Below, piece after piece: positions 1 to 8,371 of a DNA stretch of 64,000 bases. The DNA comes from Clostridiales bacterium (GTDB taxonomy: Bacteria > Bacillota > Dethiobacteria > Dethiobacterales > Dethiobacteraceae). Numbering within the stretch: position 1 is the stretch's first letter; each line of letters begins with the position of its first letter. The notes under the pieces are model-generated. The model ran no database searches. It was not told the DNA's origin and worked only from the letters and a program-made list of their open reading frames with translations. Position numbers and translations under genes: made by a program. The stretch lies in contig JAGXRM010000019.1 of assembly GCA_018335855.1 (NCBI GenBank), positions 1 to 64,000 of the forward strand. The letters are read 5' to 3'.

Positions 1-178
1 AGGCATATGAAAGATAGCTCGAACAAAGATTTCTAGTCCACCATAGGTTTGCCTGAGCAACATCGTCCGCTCCCAAAGGCCCTTACAGGGGGTGGAATTT
101 AGGTCTGCAAAAATTTGCGCTTCTTGCCGCCCTCTGTTTGGTGCGCCCATTTTTCAATTACCCGGCTAATTTATGCCT
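1..178 (-). ncRNA. Candidate structured small RNA, 6S-like
   Basis: No open frame explains this stretch. Read on the minus strand, a promoter with an extended -10 (TGGTATACT, 181-189) leads straight into a transcript whose first bases AGGCAUA (178-172) are complementary to UAUGCCU at its other end (7-1). The result is an RNA of about 178 nt closed by a 7-bp terminal stem, with internal hairpins such as GUUGC-UCAG-GCAAAC. Length, closed ends and a strong own promoter fit 6S RNA (ssrS), which regulates sigma-A RNA polymerase. I cannot confirm the family from sequence alone, and the 3' end may lie beyond the window edge. A different housekeeping RNA or leader is possible. Confidence 0.4.
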
Positions 179-180
179 AT

Positions 181-208
181 AGTATACCATAAAATAGCAC
201 TGGGCAAA
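181..208 (-). promoter_or_regulatory. Sigma-A promoter of the left-edge RNA
   Basis: On the minus strand TATACT (186-181) is preceded by TG one base upstream, giving an extended -10. TTTGCC (208-203) lies 16 bases upstream as a moderate -35. The expected start falls around 178-174, where the terminal stem of the candidate RNA begins. Confidence 0.5.
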
Positions 209-280
209 CGGTTTTTGTGTACTCCAGAAAGATTGTATGGAATTTAATCCTGCAAACTAGAAGTTACTTTTGCATTTGAG

Positions 281-889
281 CTATTTTTTTACCATCACAA
301 TCCAGTCTCCCTGGGAGTCGGCTGTTTTGTCTATGGGCTCGAAGCCCAGTGATGTGTAGAGGTTGTAGGCGGCTTGGTTTTCCGGTCGGACTTCCAGCTT
401 GATCTCTTCTGTGCCTTCGAGGTATGTGAGTCCAAGGTTGAGGAGTTCCCGGGCGATGCCATTTTTTTTGTAATCGGGATGGATCGCGATGGAGAGAATC
501 TGGGCCTGAGATGAGGAGCGGTAATTGTGTTTACTGCTGAGGAAGAGGAGTTTGTGGCGGATAATGGATTTAATGGGGCCCGTACCGATGTTGTAGCTGC
601 CGGAGAGCCAGCGGTACAACCAGAGGAAGATATCGCCCTGGGTTATGGCTTTGAGCCAGATACGGCGCATGCTGCGGTTGGCTATGAGGTAGCCGGCGAG
701 CTGATCTTCGGATGCGGCTACGAAAAAGCTTTGGGGTTCGGCCCGGTGAATGAAGTGGAAGATGTCGCAGATGCCGCGGTCGTTTTGTAGTGGCTTACCG
801 AGGAAGTGTTCGACGGAGGGTGTAAAGCTTTGCAGGAAGATAGACGCTACGGCGGGGATATCCTGGGATTGGACTTGGCGGTATTCCAT
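281..889 (-). CDS. GNAT family N-acetyltransferase
   Basis: A 202-residue acetyl-CoA-dependent N-acetyltransferase; the substrate cannot be told. The acetyl-CoA binding part is near residues 130-155 (ILSIAIHPDYKKNGIARELL, with K-x-x-G-x-A in place of the classical R/Q-x-x-G-x-G/A). It is followed by the typical LEVRPENQAAYNLYTSLGFE strand-helix. The N-terminal half is less conserved and slightly longer than in minimal GNAT proteins. It starts right behind the PlsY-NodB gene (stop at 890) and is probably co-transcribed with it. Not RimI by length, although the C-terminal half resembles that group. Confidence 0.8.
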   Translation of the reverse strand: MEYRQVQSQDIPAVASIFLQSFTPSVEHFLGKPLQNDRGICDIFHFIHRAEPQSFFVAASEDQLAGYLIANRSMRRIWLKAITQGDIFLWLYRWLSGSYNIGTGPIKSIIRHKLLFLSSKHNYRSSSQAQILSIAIHPDYKKNGIARELLNLGLTYLEGTEEIKLEVRPENQAAYNLYTSLGFEPIDKTADSQGDWIVMVKK

Positions 890-2176
890 TTACATTTCCT
901 CCTCAACGTGAGTTAAGCCCTTGATGATCAGGAGTTCCTGCATGGAAACGGGAATCAGGCCTTTTTCCTGAAGGCCGGTAATGATTTGGGGCAGAGCTTG
1001 TAAGGTATTGTAGCGGTATCCGCCTTCAGCGGAGATAATATTACCGCTGTCGTGGAAAAGGAGAATGTCACCACCAGTGACATGGGAAAGAATTCGGGTG
1101 GTGATGTCACGGCTGCTGATTTCTCGCCAGTCCTGGGAACTGATGGTCCAGAGGCAGAGCGTGTAATTACGTGCGGTAACGATGTCACGAACCGTTTGGC
1201 TGTAGACGCCTCGGGGAGGACGGAAAAAGACGGGTGTTATACCGGTTACTGAATGGATAATTTCTTCACAGTGGATGACCTCTTCCAGGACTTTGTCCGG
1301 GTGGAGCGGTACCAGGCTCCGGTGGGAGTAGGTGTGATTGCCAATATCATGGCCTTCTGCTGCGATACGGCGGGCGATGTCCGGGTACATTTCCACGTGA
1401 CGGCCAATCATGAAAAATGTGGCTTTCACGTTGTGTTCTGCCAGGATATCCAGAATGGCTGGGGTATAAGCGGGGCTGGGTCCGTCATCGAAGGTGATGG
1501 CTACGTAAGGCAGGTCCGGGTTGCCGTGACGGATCATATCGATTTGAGTGCCGAAACCACGATAAACATAGCGGCTGAAAAAGCCCACTGTAATCAGGGA
1601 TGTGATGATGAATACAAGGGTGAACTGGCGGAAGCGACGTTTACGGGAGCACTCTTCCCCAATTAAATGATAACTGACCAATAATGCGGCAACCATGCCA
1701 AAGAGAATATACAAGTCAAAGCGTTTGACCTGCCAGAGAACGACGGGCAAAGAAAGTGTGGTAACAATATAACTGGCGTACTTATTGGTAACGGTTAGGT
1801 ACAGCGTTAACCAGATGATGATTAGATAGGGTAATACTGTGGGTGCGAAGACGATGAGGACACCAAAAAGAACGCCGATTCCTGTCCCGCCCCGGAACTT
1901 GGCAAGGAAGGACCAATAATGGCCGATAAGAACGGCAAGGCTGGCAAGCGCCATGGCGATAGGTGTGCCGATAAGCAGCCTGGCCAACAGAACTGCGGCA
2001 ATCCCTTTGAGAGTGTTTACAAGGAAAGCAAGGTAATTGAGTTTGAGCCCTGGCATTTCCCATGTCAGAAAGTTCTTTTCATTGTTATTTAAAGCTTTGA
2101 GGATAATCTCCGACGGAAGAGAACCTAAAAGGTAGGCGACCAGTATGACAAACAGAAATGTGTCCCTGGCAAACAA
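890..2176 (-). CDS. PlsY-like membrane domain fused to NodB polysaccharide deacetylase
   Basis: A 428-residue two-domain protein. Residues 1-190 are a multi-pass membrane domain with all PlsY landmarks: YLLGSLPSEIILKAL near the N-terminus, NTLKGIAA, and GHYWSFLAKFRGGTGIG, which aligns with GHNWPVFFGFRGGRGIA of the true PlsY at 5005-5622. A further membrane segment (about 190-208) leads to a NodB domain with TFDDGPS, the metal-binding NHTYSHRS, RPPRG and LLFHDS, so the metal and catalytic residues are present. PlsY transfers acyl groups from acyl phosphate to glycerol-3-phosphate; NodB enzymes deacetylate peptidoglycan or other glycans outside the membrane. Combining them suggests an enzyme acting on a lipid-linked glycan, but that is inference. 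The TTG start has GGGGGGAA 7-12 bases upstream. Placed behind spoIVA and its terminator. Confidence 0.8.
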   Translation of the reverse strand: MFARDTFLFVILVAYLLGSLPSEIILKALNNNEKNFLTWEMPGLKLNYLAFLVNTLKGIAAVLLARLLIGTPIAMALASLAVLIGHYWSFLAKFRGGTGIGVLFGVLIVFAPTVLPYLIIIWLTLYLTVTNKYASYIVTTLSLPVVLWQVKRFDLYILFGMVAALLVSYHLIGEECSRKRRFRQFTLVFIITSLITVGFFSRYVYRGFGTQIDMIRHGNPDLPYVAITFDDGPSPAYTPAILDILAEHNVKATFFMIGRHVEMYPDIARRIAAEGHDIGNHTYSHRSLVPLHPDKVLEEVIHCEEIIHSVTGITPVFFRPPRGVYSQTVRDIVTARNYTLCLWTISSQDWREISSRDITTRILSHVTGGDILLFHDSGNIISAEGGYRYNTLQALPQIITGLQEKGLIPVSMQELLIIKGLTHVEEEM

Positions 2177-2245
2177 AAGTATTCCCCCCGTATTTTTTTG
2201 TATCCATATTAATTATAACGTACTTATTTCGATAGGGATATATAA

Positions 2246-2278
2246 AGATAAAATGCGTGGTAGCCACGCATTTTATCT
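2246..2278 (-). terminator. Terminator behind spoIVA
   Basis: A perfect 15-bp stem (2246-2260 with 2264-2278) around the loop TAG lies four bases past the spoIVA stop. The sequence after the stem on the minus strand is AT-rich (CTTTATATATCC) rather than a pure T run. Confidence 0.75.
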
Positions 2279-2281
2279 GGG

Positions 2282-3757
2282 TTAGAGAATGATGGCGATG
2301 AGGCCGCCGCTTCCCTCATTAATGATTTTTTCCAGTGTTTCCTGGAGTTTTTCCTGGGCATTGGGTGGCATGTTCCCCAACTTATTGCCAATGCCGTCTT
2401 TAACCAGTGCGTGCAGAGACTTGCCGAAGATGTCAGATTGCCACATCTTCTCCGGACTTTCTTCAAACTCGCTCATGATGAAGCTGATTAATTCTTCGCT
2501 TTGTTTTTCCGTTCCGACGATTGGTGCAAATTCGGAATTAACGTCAACGCGGATGATGTGGAGGGACGGTGCCGATGCACGGAGGCGGACACCGAAACGG
2601 CCTCCCTGGCGGATGATTTCCGGCTCTTCCAGGGACATTTCCTCCAGGAGGGGCGGGACTATTCCGTAGCCGGTCTCCCTTACCTGTTCTAAGGCTTCAG
2701 CAAGCTTATCATATTCCCGCTTAGCGGCTACACTCGCTTTGAGAATCATTAAGAGATCGGCCTGGTCTTCGATTTCCACACCGCAGATTTCGGTGAGAAT
2801 CTGCTCATAGAGCGATTCCGGCGCCTGGATTTCAATGACAGCCTTGCCGGTTCCCAGGTCCATTTCCTTAAGCACGATGTTTTCCACAATATCCTGGACG
2901 CTTAAGGTTTCCACCATACCGTCCACGTCACGGAGGCGGTTAATTTCAGCTACGCTTTCACGGATAATCTGGGAATAGTCTTCCCGCAGCCAATGGTCTG
3001 CGTCCAGCACTTCTACCCAACTGGGCAGGTTGATGTTGACTTCACGGACCGGGAACTCGTAGAGTACTTCCTGGAAAATGACATTAATGTCTTCTTCCAT
3101 CAGTTGAATGGCGTTAAACGGAATGATGGGAACATTATATTTATCTGCCAGTTCTTCTTTTAAGGCGAGGGCTTCCTGAGAGTAGGGCCGGATAGAATTT
3201 AACAGGATTACGAAAGGTTTACCCAACTCTTTCAGTTCGGCAACGACCCGCTCCTCCGCTTCCAGATAGTCATAGCGGGGGATGTCTGTAATAGTGCCGT
3301 CTGTTGTGACGACAATACCGATGGTAGAATGGTCGGTGATTACCTTCCTTGTCCCCACTTCTGCCGCTTCTTCAAAGGGGATGTCATAGTCGAACCAGGG
3401 GGTGGTGACCATCCTTGGGCCGCCGTCATCATCGTAGCCTACTGCTCCATTTACGGTATAACCGACGCAGTCGACAAAACGAACCCTCATGGAAATATTG
3501 TCCCGGACTTTAATTTCAATGGCTTCATCCGGGATAAATTTTGGTTCTGTTGTCATTATGGTACGGCCGGCGCTGCTTTGAGGCAGCTCATCCCGTGCCC
3601 GTTCCTGATCCAGGGCATCTGGGATATTTGGAATAACTAAGAGCTCCATGAACTTTTTTATAAAAGTTGACTTACCTGTACGGACCGGTCCGACTACACC
3701 CAGATAGATGTCGCCGCCAGTTCTCTCAACAATATGTTGTATCAGATCAAATTTCAC
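2282..3757 (-). CDS. spoIVA: Stage IV sporulation protein A (spore coat basement ATPase)
   Basis: SpoIVA is the ATPase that polymerises on the outer forespore membrane and anchors the spore coat; it is made in the mother cell. The 491-residue product is full length and close to the Bacillus protein throughout: ERTGGDIYLGVVGPVRTGKS with the Walker A GPVRTGKS near the N-terminus, TTEPKFIPDEAIEI, VDCVGYTVNGAVGY, TDGTITDIPRYDYLEAEERV, and the conserved C-terminal end INEGSGGLIAIIL. An AAAGGAGGGAG ribosome site sits upstream. A TTG one codon earlier is also possible, but GTG at 3757 gives the usual N-terminus. It has its own transcription unit, bounded by terminators at 2246-2278 and 3951-3980. 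The 200-base leader carries a 7-bp inverted repeat (3838-3844/3850-3856) of unknown meaning. No sigma-E promoter could be fixed with confidence. Confidence 0.97.
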   Translation of the reverse strand: MKFDLIQHIVERTGGDIYLGVVGPVRTGKSTFIKKFMELLVIPNIPDALDQERARDELPQSSAGRTIMTTEPKFIPDEAIEIKVRDNISMRVRFVDCVGYTVNGAVGYDDDGGPRMVTTPWFDYDIPFEEAAEVGTRKVITDHSTIGIVVTTDGTITDIPRYDYLEAEERVVAELKELGKPFVILLNSIRPYSQEALALKEELADKYNVPIIPFNAIQLMEEDINVIFQEVLYEFPVREVNINLPSWVEVLDADHWLREDYSQIIRESVAEINRLRDVDGMVETLSVQDIVENIVLKEMDLGTGKAVIEIQAPESLYEQILTEICGVEIEDQADLLMILKASVAAKREYDKLAEALEQVRETGYGIVPPLLEEMSLEEPEIIRQGGRFGVRLRASAPSLHIIRVDVNSEFAPIVGTEKQSEELISFIMSEFEESPEKMWQSDIFGKSLHALVKDGIGNKLGNMPPNAQEKLQETLEKIINEGSGGLIAIIL

Positions 3758-3950
3758 CAAAAACTCTCCCTCCTTTATTTACGTGTATATTGAAATGTGT
3801 TAAAGAACGTATCCCTCCCCTTCTAAACTTTTTGATAGTGATAAAGTTGTTATCACAACGATTACTAACGAGTTGCGGACAGGTTTTAACAATACATATA
3901 TATGAAGGGTAGCTGTGATTATTACTTTTGAACAGGGAAAAAACGGTAAG

Positions 3951-3980
3951 AAACAAAAAAAAACACTCTTGCGAGTGTTT
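3951..3980 (-). terminator. Terminator of the DUF512-der-plsY-gpsA operon
   Basis: AAACACTC (3961-3968), loop TTGC, GAGTGTTT (3973-3980), followed on the minus strand by a long T run (plus-strand A tract 3951-3963). The stem touches the gpsA stop codon (3980-3982). Confidence 0.9.
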
Positions 3981-5005
3981 TACCAGTCATTTCTATTATT
4001 AAGGACGATTTCTTCAGTCTCATGTTTAGGGCCGCGGCGCATTAAGTCTACCACTGCAGCCCGGGGATCTTTGTCATTGAATAAGACATTACATGTTTCG
4101 TCGGTGATGGGCATTTCCACCCCGTAGTCTTTAGACAGGGCTTGGGCAACCTGTGCGGTGCGGACACCTTCGGCTACCATCTGCATCCCGGCCAGAATAT
4201 CGTTAAGCTTTCTGCCTTCCCCCAGAGCCATCCCCAGATTACGGTTGCGGCTGTGTTTAGATGTGCAGGTGACGACTAAATCACCGATACCGGACAGACC
4301 GGCGAAGGTCAGGGGTTCTGCTCCCATCTTTATTCCCAGACGGGCAATTTCTGTCAGACCCCGGGTCATCAGAGCAGCTTTCGTGTTGTCACCGAAACCC
4401 AGGCCGTCTGAGATGCCGGCGCCCAGGGCAATGACATTTTTCAGGGCTCCTCCCAGTTCGACGCCAATAATATCCGGGTTGGTATAGACACGGAAAAAAC
4501 GGGTCATAAACATGTCCTGCACTGCTTCCGCCGTTTGGCGGTCATGGGCGGATACGACTGTGGCCGAAGGAATACGGCGGCTTACTTCTTCCGCATGATT
4601 CGGGCCAGAAAGTACCGCAGCCCGGGCATGGGGTGCTTCCTCGGTCAGGACGGCAGACATTCTTTGCATTGTCTCCGCCTCCAGGCCTTTGGCACAACTG
4701 ACCAGATATGTGTCCTTTGTAAGATATGGCGCAAGCATTCGGGTCGTGGCACGGACAAAATGGGAAGGAATAACCAGGGCTACACCTTCTTTTTGCCGAA
4801 CTGCTTCTTCCAGATCAGACGTTAGCAGTACATTTTCCGGCAGAACAACCCCGGGCAGATAGTCCGGGTTTTTTTTTGTCTCACTGATGGCACGGCAAAG
4901 CTCCTCACGCCGGGCCCAAAGTGTTACACTGGCACAATTTTCAGCCAATACAACAGAAAGTGCTGTCCCCCAACTCCCCGCTCCAATCACGGCAACATGT
5001 TTCAT
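3980..5005 (-). CDS. gpsA: NAD(P)-dependent glycerol-3-phosphate dehydrogenase
   Basis: Reduces dihydroxyacetone phosphate to sn-glycerol-3-phosphate for phospholipid synthesis in the cytosol. At 341 residues it has the usual length. The Rossmann motif GAGSWGTAL is at the N-terminus, and VELGGALKNVIALGAGI contains the catalytic Lys. AALMTRGLTEIARLG and SGIGDLVVTCTSKHSRNRNLG are family signatures. Its ATG overlaps the plsY stop by one base (TAATG), so the two are translationally coupled. The product is the acyl acceptor for PlsY, a direct pathway link. Terminator at 3951-3980. Confidence 0.97.
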   Translation of the reverse strand: MKHVAVIGAGSWGTALSVVLAENCASVTLWARREELCRAISETKKNPDYLPGVVLPENVLLTSDLEEAVRQKEGVALVIPSHFVRATTRMLAPYLTKDTYLVSCAKGLEAETMQRMSAVLTEEAPHARAAVLSGPNHAEEVSRRIPSATVVSAHDRQTAEAVQDMFMTRFFRVYTNPDIIGVELGGALKNVIALGAGISDGLGFGDNTKAALMTRGLTEIARLGIKMGAEPLTFAGLSGIGDLVVTCTSKHSRNRNLGMALGEGRKLNDILAGMQMVAEGVRTAQVAQALSKDYGVEMPITDETCNVLFNDKDPRAAVVDLMRRGPKHETEEIVLNNRNDW

Positions 5006-5622
5006 TAGTTCTCCACCTTTTTCTCCTCTGTGGCAACTTTACTCCCCAGCTTATTTTCAGATCCATTTAACAGCCGGCCGATATTTTCCCGGTGACGCCA
5101 TACGGCCAGAGAACTGAGAACAAGACCAAAAAGCTGATACTCAACGGGTTGGCGAAAAGCAACCATCAGAACAGGAATCATTACACTGCCGATTATTGAC
5201 CCCAGTGATACATAACGGGTCAGGGCAATGATAATTACCCCTATAATTGTGGCAATCAGTATGACTGTGGGTGCAAGGCCTGCGACAACACCGATGCTGG
5301 TGGCAATCCCCCGGCCGCCGCGGAAACCAAAAAAGACAGGCCAGTTGTGACCGACGACAACAGCCACCCCGGCAAGGATTACTACCAGGGGAATGTCTGT
5401 GAGGGAACTGGCCAGATAGATGGCAGTCCACCCCTTACCGGCGTCCAGGAGTAAAACCAGGATTGCCGGACCTGTGCCCAGGGTACGCAAAATGTTGGTT
5501 GAGCCGGTATTTCCACTGCCGAAGTTACGAATATCCACGCCGCGGAAGAGGCGACCGGCCAGGTAGCCGAAGGAAACAGATCCGAGCAGATAGCTTAGTA
5601 ACAGTGCAAGGAAATTGTTCAT
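5005..5622 (-). CDS. plsY: Acyl-phosphate:glycerol-3-phosphate acyltransferase PlsY
   Basis: Integral membrane enzyme that acylates glycerol-3-phosphate with acyl phosphate, the first membrane step of phospholipid synthesis. A 205-residue protein of standard length with about five membrane segments. Signature loops: LLGSVSFGYLAGRLFRG, FGSGNTGSTNILRTLG, LLDAGKGW and GHNWPVFFGFRGGRGIATS. It overlaps the der gene by four bases (ATGA type) and the gpsA start by one. It is the canonical copy; the domain at 890-2176 is a diverged relative. Confidence 0.96.
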   Translation of the reverse strand: MNNFLALLLSYLLGSVSFGYLAGRLFRGVDIRNFGSGNTGSTNILRTLGTGPAILVLLLDAGKGWTAIYLASSLTDIPLVVILAGVAVVVGHNWPVFFGFRGGRGIATSIGVVAGLAPTVILIATIIGVIIIALTRYVSLGSIIGSVMIPVLMVAFRQPVEYQLFGLVLSSLAVWRHRENIGRLLNGSENKLGSKVATEEKKVEN

Positions 5623-6941
5623 GAGCCCTCCCTTTTACGCTTTCGCACAAGCAGGCGTATTGGTGTTCCTTCGAAGCCGTATGTACTACGTAGTTTATTC
5701 TCAATAAAACGCATGTATGAGAAGTGAGCCAATTCAGGCTCGTTCACGAAGATAGCAAATGTAGGCGGTTTCACCTTTACCTGTGTCAGGTAATAAATCT
5801 TTAACTGTTTTCCTTTTTTTGTGGGCGGTGCCGTTACCGCCATCGCGTCTTCCAGAAGTTCATTTAGCTTTGAAGTGCTGATGCGTAATGCATGTTGATT
5901 AGCCACATAGTCAACCAGTTCAAAGACACGCTGAACACGTTGCCCTGTTAAGGCAGAGATAAAGAGAATCGGAGCATAACTCAGGTATGCCAGATCTTTC
6001 CGGAGTTGTTCCCGGTACGCGTCCATAGTTTTTTCGTCTTTTTCCACCTTGTCCCACTTGTTAACAACCAGAACCAGGGCCCTGCCCGCTTCGTGGGCGA
6101 TTCCGGCGATACGTTTATCCTGCTCGGTAACACCGTCTTCAGCATCAAGCATCATGAGGACCACATCCGAGTCCTCTGCGGCGCGGATAGAACGCAAAAC
6201 GGAATAATATTCTATCGCCTCATCTACCCTGTTTTTACGGCGGATTCCAGCAGTATCCACAAACAGATACCGGCGGCCGTCCCGTTCCACCTCCAGGTCG
6301 ACGGCATCCCGGGTCGTGCCTGGCATGTCGCTGACAATAACCCGGTCGGTGCCAGCCAGACGGTTGGTCAGTGAGGATTTACCTACATTAGGGCGACCGA
6401 TAACGGCAACACGTAAAATATCTTCGTCTTCCGCGGGCAGATTTCCCTCAGGAAGCAGTTTGACGATTTCATCCAGCAGATCCCCGGTTCCCAAACCATG
6501 GGCACCGGATGTAAGAATGGGTTCCCCCACCCCCAACTGGTAGAACTCGGCAGCATCGCCGGCACTGGCCCCTGCTTCCGATTTATTAGCGGCAAGCACG
6601 ACCGGTTTATCTGTTCTGCGCAGCAGTTGGGCTATTTCAACATCTAGTGCCATAGGACCGCTGCGTACATCTACCAGAAATATAATGACATGAGCTTCGT
6701 CGATGGCTAATTGCACCTGATGAAATATTTCTTTTGAGATCTGATCCCCTTCAAATGTGAGTCCGCCTGTATCAATGAGCCAAAAATCCCGGCCGGTCCA
6801 CTCCACCCGTCCGTAGATACGGTCGCGGGTTACTCCCGGAGTACTTTCTTCAATAGCTACCCGCTTTTGAATCATGCGGTTAAACATCGTGGATTTGCCG
6901 ACATTGGGCCGGCCGACAATTGCAACAACTGGATGGGACAC
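5619..6941 (-). CDS. der: Ribosome biogenesis GTPase Der (EngA)
   Basis: Double-GTPase needed for 50S subunit maturation. Two G domains are visible, each with GRPNVGKS (near residues 9 and 179), DTGG/DTAG switch II motifs and NKWDK/NKSE base-recognition motifs, followed by a KH-like C-terminal domain. The start is the GTG at 6941, behind AGGTGA and giving the usual 440 residues. A longer in-frame extension upstream is not conserved in sequence type and overlaps the DUF512 gene. Four bases separate it from the DUF512 stop, so it belongs to the same operon. Confidence 0.96.
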   Translation of the reverse strand: MSHPVVAIVGRPNVGKSTMFNRMIQKRVAIEESTPGVTRDRIYGRVEWTGRDFWLIDTGGLTFEGDQISKEIFHQVQLAIDEAHVIIFLVDVRSGPMALDVEIAQLLRRTDKPVVLAANKSEAGASAGDAAEFYQLGVGEPILTSGAHGLGTGDLLDEIVKLLPEGNLPAEDEDILRVAVIGRPNVGKSSLTNRLAGTDRVIVSDMPGTTRDAVDLEVERDGRRYLFVDTAGIRRKNRVDEAIEYYSVLRSIRAAEDSDVVLMMLDAEDGVTEQDKRIAGIAHEAGRALVLVVNKWDKVEKDEKTMDAYREQLRKDLAYLSYAPILFISALTGQRVQRVFELVDYVANQHALRISTSKLNELLEDAMAVTAPPTKKGKQLKIYYLTQVKVKPPTFAIFVNEPELAHFSYMRFIENKLRSTYGFEGTPIRLLVRKRKREGS

Positions 6942-6945
6942 AAAG

Positions 6946-8259
6946 TCACCTCGTTTCTGCGAATAAAAACTGTAGGAATGTATCCAGACTGTCCACAACC
7001 CGGACTTCTACTCCGAGTGTTTCAGCCAGATCTTTTGTAGTATGCCCATCAAGGAAGAGGTCTCTTCCCTCTTTTAGCATCACTGCAGGTAAATAAAGAG
7101 GCCCGAATCGTTTTTCTTTAGACAGTGCATCTGTTAAATCCCGATATGTAAGTAAACCCGACACTGTTACATGACCACCGAAGAACCGGTTGGGCACAGT
7201 TTTCAGGTTCACAGTAAGACCGCTGATTTCGTTTAGTCTGGATATAATCGGTTCCAGGTAACAGGCAGCCGAAGCGCCCGTGGCGATAGTGGCTAATCTT
7301 TCTTCTGTCAATGTTGCAGGAAGTTTTTCATGCCACCGGTCCCACGCATTAAACAGCAGGCGCACCATCCCCACACCGTTTTCCAGTTGGGGATACCCTT
7401 CATATTCGTCATCTTGGGGGACGCCCATACCGGCCATCGTGTAAAACTCATCGGAGGCAAATACAAACCGGGTTTTGGCCTTTGCCAGACAATGCTCCTG
7501 CCAGCGGGAAAGCTGGTTTAGGACTGTCCGGGCATGGTTTTTGTCAAAGGGCGACAAAGGATAAAGCTGGTCCCTGTGGCCCGTAAGTCCAACGGGGACA
7601 ACAGCCAGGCTACGAACTTGGGGGTACATACTGAATAAATCATCCAGGGTTTGTTCGAGCTCTTTACCGTCATTAAGCTCAGGGCAAAGCACAATTTGAG
7701 TATGAAATTCAATCCCGGCAGCGGCCAGTTTTTTTAGTATCGGCAAAACTTCGCCGGCTTGCCGGTTACCAAGCATACGACGCCGGAGTTCGGGGTTGGT
7801 TGTATGTACCGATACGTAAAGCGGGCTCAGATGCAATTGCATAATTCGCTGCAGATCAGCCTCATTCACGTTTGTCAGTGTAATATAGCTGCCGGAGAGA
7901 AAAGAAAGCCGGTAATCATCATCTTTTATTTGCAGCGTTTCGCGCATTCCCGGAGGAAGCTGGTCAACAAAACAAAAGACGCACCGGTTTTTACAAGAGC
8001 GAATCCCGTCTAATGTAGGAGAATCAAAGATGATACCCAGCGTTTCGTCATAATCTTTTTCTATCTCATATTCAACCAATTCGCCGTCCATGTGCCGGAC
8101 TGCAATCAGTAATTCCTCATCGCTCTCGGTGAGGCGCCAGTCAAGGACATCGCCCAGTTCCTCACCATTGACGGCAACGATACTGTCACCGGAACGAATC
8201 CCAAGCTCCTCTGCGATGGAACCGGGCTCAACCCTGTCCACCAATTTCCCTTGTACCAC
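6946..8259 (-). CDS. DUF512 radical SAM / PDZ protein
   Basis: Conserved Firmicute protein usually found next to der. Residues 1-60 are PDZ-like (VEPGSIAEELGIRSGDSIVA). Then comes a radical SAM segment with CKNRCVFCFVDQLPPGMR (Cys-x3-Cys-x2-Cys), with FLSGSYITLTNVNEADLQRI and SVHTTNPELRRRMLGN, and a C-terminal DUF512 domain ending in EVRVVDSL. The exact reaction is not known to me. The GTG at 8259 has AGGTG seven bases upstream and is preferred over a GTG three codons earlier. A consensus promoter lies at 8292-8320, so this is the first gene of the der-plsY-gpsA operon. Confidence 0.9.
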   Translation of the reverse strand: MVQGKLVDRVEPGSIAEELGIRSGDSIVAVNGEELGDVLDWRLTESDEELLIAVRHMDGELVEYEIEKDYDETLGIIFDSPTLDGIRSCKNRCVFCFVDQLPPGMRETLQIKDDDYRLSFLSGSYITLTNVNEADLQRIMQLHLSPLYVSVHTTNPELRRRMLGNRQAGEVLPILKKLAAAGIEFHTQIVLCPELNDGKELEQTLDDLFSMYPQVRSLAVVPVGLTGHRDQLYPLSPFDKNHARTVLNQLSRWQEHCLAKAKTRFVFASDEFYTMAGMGVPQDDEYEGYPQLENGVGMVRLLFNAWDRWHEKLPATLTEERLATIATGASAACYLEPIISRLNEISGLTVNLKTVPNRFFGGHVTVSGLLTYRDLTDALSKEKRFGPLYLPAVMLKEGRDLFLDGHTTKDLAETLGVEVRVVDSLDTFLQFLFAETR

Positions 8260-8291
8260 TAGGCACACCTACTTCAGCATATACTTTAATC

Positions 8292-8320
8292 ATTATCCTA
8301 CATGCTGGAACCAGTGTCAA
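8292..8320 (-). promoter_or_regulatory. Promoter of the DUF512-der-plsY-gpsA operon
   Basis: TTGACA (8320-8315), 17-base spacer, GATAAT (8297-8292) on the minus strand, about 35 bases before the GTG start. Near-consensus sigma-A promoter. Confidence 0.8.
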
Positions 8321-8334
8321 GAAAACCCGGGCTC

Positions 8335-8371
8335 GGGGGCAGGTTTAACCTAAATTGTTAAACCTGACCCC
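8335..8371 (-). repeat. REP-like palindrome serving as the end of the cadA unit
   Basis: GGGGGCAGGTTTAAC (8335-8349) and GTTAAACCTGACCCC (8357-8371) form a long stem with one mismatch around a 7-base loop; CCCGGG flanks it on both sides. The cadA stop codon (8358-8360) lies inside the right arm, so the last residues of the ATPase are encoded by the repeat. TTTTCTTG after the stem on the minus strand would allow it to terminate cadA transcription. The GGGG-rich ends recall REP elements of RAYT type; no transposase is nearby. Confidence 0.6.
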
